A DNA stretch of 7,625 bases from Omnitrophica WOR_2 bacterium RBG_13_41_10 (lineage in GTDB: Bacteria > Omnitrophota > Gorgyraeia > Gygaellales > Profunditerraquicolaceae): contig MHGH01000012.1 of NCBI GenBank assembly GCA_001805465.1, positions 88,943 through 96,567 on the forward strand, read 5' to 3'. The translations under genes and the position numbers were made by a program. Positions 6,961 to 7,625 of the stretch are shown here, piece after piece. Under the pieces are notes generated by a model, which was given only the letters and a program-made list of their open reading frames with translations, had not been told where the DNA came from and made no database searches. Positions within the stretch are counted from its first letter, which is position 1. Each line of letters starts with the position of its first letter.

Positions 6961-7073
6961 ATAACCGGGCAGATGAAGATAAGCCGGGTTCTGTTTTGAT
7001 ACGATTATCCGCATCTGTTAGTGGCCATTTCTCTAAGACCTGATGTTACCATCAAGGCTCTAGCAGCTTACCC

Positions 7074-7154
7074 TCCCGCCTTTCCTCATAAAAATCTATG
7101 AGGATTGTCAGGCGGATTACCTTTATTCCTGCTTATCCAGCAGGAAAGGCGGGA
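7074..7154 (-). other. P16/P17 arm of rnpB with a 12-bp perfect stem
   Basis: TCCCGCCTTTCC (minus strand, 7154-7143) and GGAAAGGCGGGA (7085-7074) are perfect complements directly after the AATAG of the P15 loop, the position of P16. The enclosed 57 nt hold two smaller hairpins: CCTGCT/AGCAGG with a 5-nt loop (7144-7128, shown on the complementary strand) and TCCTCATA/TATGAGGA (7104-7083). Both overlap the end of the 12-bp stem, so alternative pairings compete. The arm belongs to the RNase P specificity-independent P15-P17 region, which varies between lineages. Confidence 0.6.
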
Positions 7155-7198
7155 CTATTCTGCCTTGCTCCGCGTAGAGATTGCCGCGTTTCACCTTC

Positions 7199-7270
7199 TT
7201 AGAAATGGGGTCAGAATTATTTATTCATTCTATTTAATGGGGCAATAAATAATTCTGACCCCATTTCTAA
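7199..7270. mobile_element. 72-bp palindromic element (27-bp perfect inverted repeat) in the P12 position of rnpB
   Basis: 7199-7225 and 7244-7270 are exact reverse complements over 27 bp, separated by an 18-nt loop (7226-7243). Key parts of the arm are TAGAAATGGGG, TCAGAATT and ATTTATT. The loop contains AATGGGGC, echoing the arm. On the minus strand the element falls between GACGAGTA and GAAGGTGAAAC, the two sides of P12 in RNase P RNA, so it would fold as a long P12 helix and leave the core intact. No target duplication is visible at its edges. The shape resembles REP/MITE-like palindromes mobilised by Y1 (IS200-like) transposases, but no transposase is present here. Mobility is inferred from the perfect symmetry and from a composition unlike the surrounding rnpB. 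Confidence 0.6.
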
Positions 7271-7439
7271 TACTCGTCTCTGTGGCTCTGATCCGTCCGC
7301 CAACGATCTGTGGCGGAGATGGGCATTACCCATTACGCTATATCCTCTGGAGCCCGGACTTTCCTCCCCCGCCGTTTTGCTTCGTAAAACGAAGCAGCGG
7401 GGGCAACCACCTCCCCACCTGCCCAAGTGTCAAAGAACT

Positions 7440-7625
7440 TTATTCTTTTAGCTGTTGTTTGATTGCCTGTGTTGCTAATTTATCCGCACCGCGATTTTCC
7501 TCTCGCGGGATATTGCTAAAACTTACTTCTTTAAATGCCGATATAAGATGCAAAGCTTGATTATATAAGCCTATAATGTTAGGGTTTTTCACTTTATAAA
7601 TCCTCTTAATCTGACGGTAAAGCAG
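7440..7625 (-). CDS. RNase HI-family protein, C-terminal part (5' end outside window)
   Basis: The last 61 codons and TAA stop of an RNase H-fold protein entering from the right edge. The visible part contains YKVKNPNIIGLYNQAL (residues 10-25 of the fragment) and SNIPREENRGADKLATQAI (37-55). The latter is the family ending in which the Asp of GAD (residue 48) is the fourth metal ligand of RNase HI. Such enzymes cut RNA in RNA-DNA hybrids, removing primers and R-loops. The style (IPREEN.GAD.LA..AI) is that of the short bacterial/plant-like RNase HI proteins, not the E. coli RnhA ending, so I leave the symbol blank. The first three catalytic residues lie outside the window. The stop is 13 nt before the rnpB 5' end, on the same strand. 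Confidence 0.85.
   Translation of the reverse strand: MLYRQIKRIYKVKNPNIIGLYNQALHLISAFKEVSFSNIPREENRGADKLATQAIKQQLKE

Larger units (their letters stand above)
6965..7426 (-). ncRNA. rnpB: RNase P RNA (bacterial, class A-like, without P13/P14)
   Basis: The catalytic RNA that matures tRNA 5' ends. The minus strand contains the conserved core in order: GAGGAAAGTCCGGGCTCC (P4 5' strand, near 7349-7366), CCACAGAGACGAG, GGTGAAACG, GGAGCAAGGCAGAATAG (P15 loop, which pairs with tRNA CCA), GGGTAAGCTGCTAGAGCC, and ACAGAACCCGGCTTA near the 3' end (P4 3' strand). P1 closes the ends: GGGCAGGTG at 7424-7416 pairs with CATCTGCCC at 6975-6967, with one G-U. P3 is a CCCCCGC/GCGGGGG helix. After GGTGAAACG the sequence runs straight to CGGCAATCTCTACGCGGAGCAAGG, leaving no room for the P13 and P14 hairpins of standard class A RNA. 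P12 is occupied by the palindrome at 7199-7270. The exact ends are estimated from P1 and may be off by a few bases. The 5' end is about 13 nt after the RNase HI stop, so the RNA may be processed from a joint transcript. Confidence 0.95.

Noticed and set aside
7428..7433. TTGACA on the minus strand just before rnpB, a perfect -35 hexamer
   Set aside because: It is immediately next to the RNA 5' end and would start transcription about 30 nt inside rnpB, and no -10 hexamer follows at proper spacing.
7217..7560. Open reading frames on both strands across the rnpB region (7217-7426 minus, 7282-7560 plus)
   Set aside because: They lie over the conserved RNase P RNA core, the palindrome and the antisense of the RNase HI fragment, and their translations show no domain-like features.

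Overview
The window looks like ordinary bacterial chromosome of moderate to low GC. It is organised almost entirely on the minus strand. Read in the direction of transcription (from 7625 down to 1) it holds the C-terminal end of an RNase HI-type protein, the RNase P RNA gene rnpB, a repeat-built intergenic segment, and then nine tightly packed genes: yebC, ruvC, ruvA, scpB, pheA, hisC, aroF, tyrA and a partial cmk. Neighbouring genes in this run are 2 to 15 nt apart or overlap by 4 nt, and no terminator is visible between them. They probably form one transcription unit.

The nine genes fall into three jobs. The first is translation and DNA maintenance: YebC/TACO1 factor, the Holliday-junction proteins RuvC and RuvA, and the condensin-associated ScpB. 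The second is the terminal aromatic pathway: DAHP synthase of the Thermotoga/Bacillus I-beta type, fused chorismate mutase-prephenate dehydratase, prephenate dehydrogenase, and a HisC-family aminotransferase that is the natural candidate for transaminating phenylpyruvate and 4-hydroxyphenylpyruvate. The third is CMP kinase. The usual partners ruvB, scpA and aroA are absent from their customary places beside ruvA, scpB and cmk.

Two pieces of structure are not explained by the genes. (1) Between rnpB and yebC (6861-6960) lie ten decamers with exact 10-bp spacing. Five carry GTT and then five carry AAC, arranged as mirror images about a dyad at 6909/6910. They lie over the likely yebC promoter. 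(2) Inside rnpB (7199-7270) sits a perfect 27-bp inverted repeat with an 18-nt loop, exactly where helix P12 should be. It looks like a small palindromic mobile element that has become a structural helix of RNase P RNA.

The organism cannot be named from the sequence. Gene content, the bacterial RNase P RNA and the palindrome would suit an uncultured Gram-negative lineage such as Omnitrophota, but that is a low-confidence impression.
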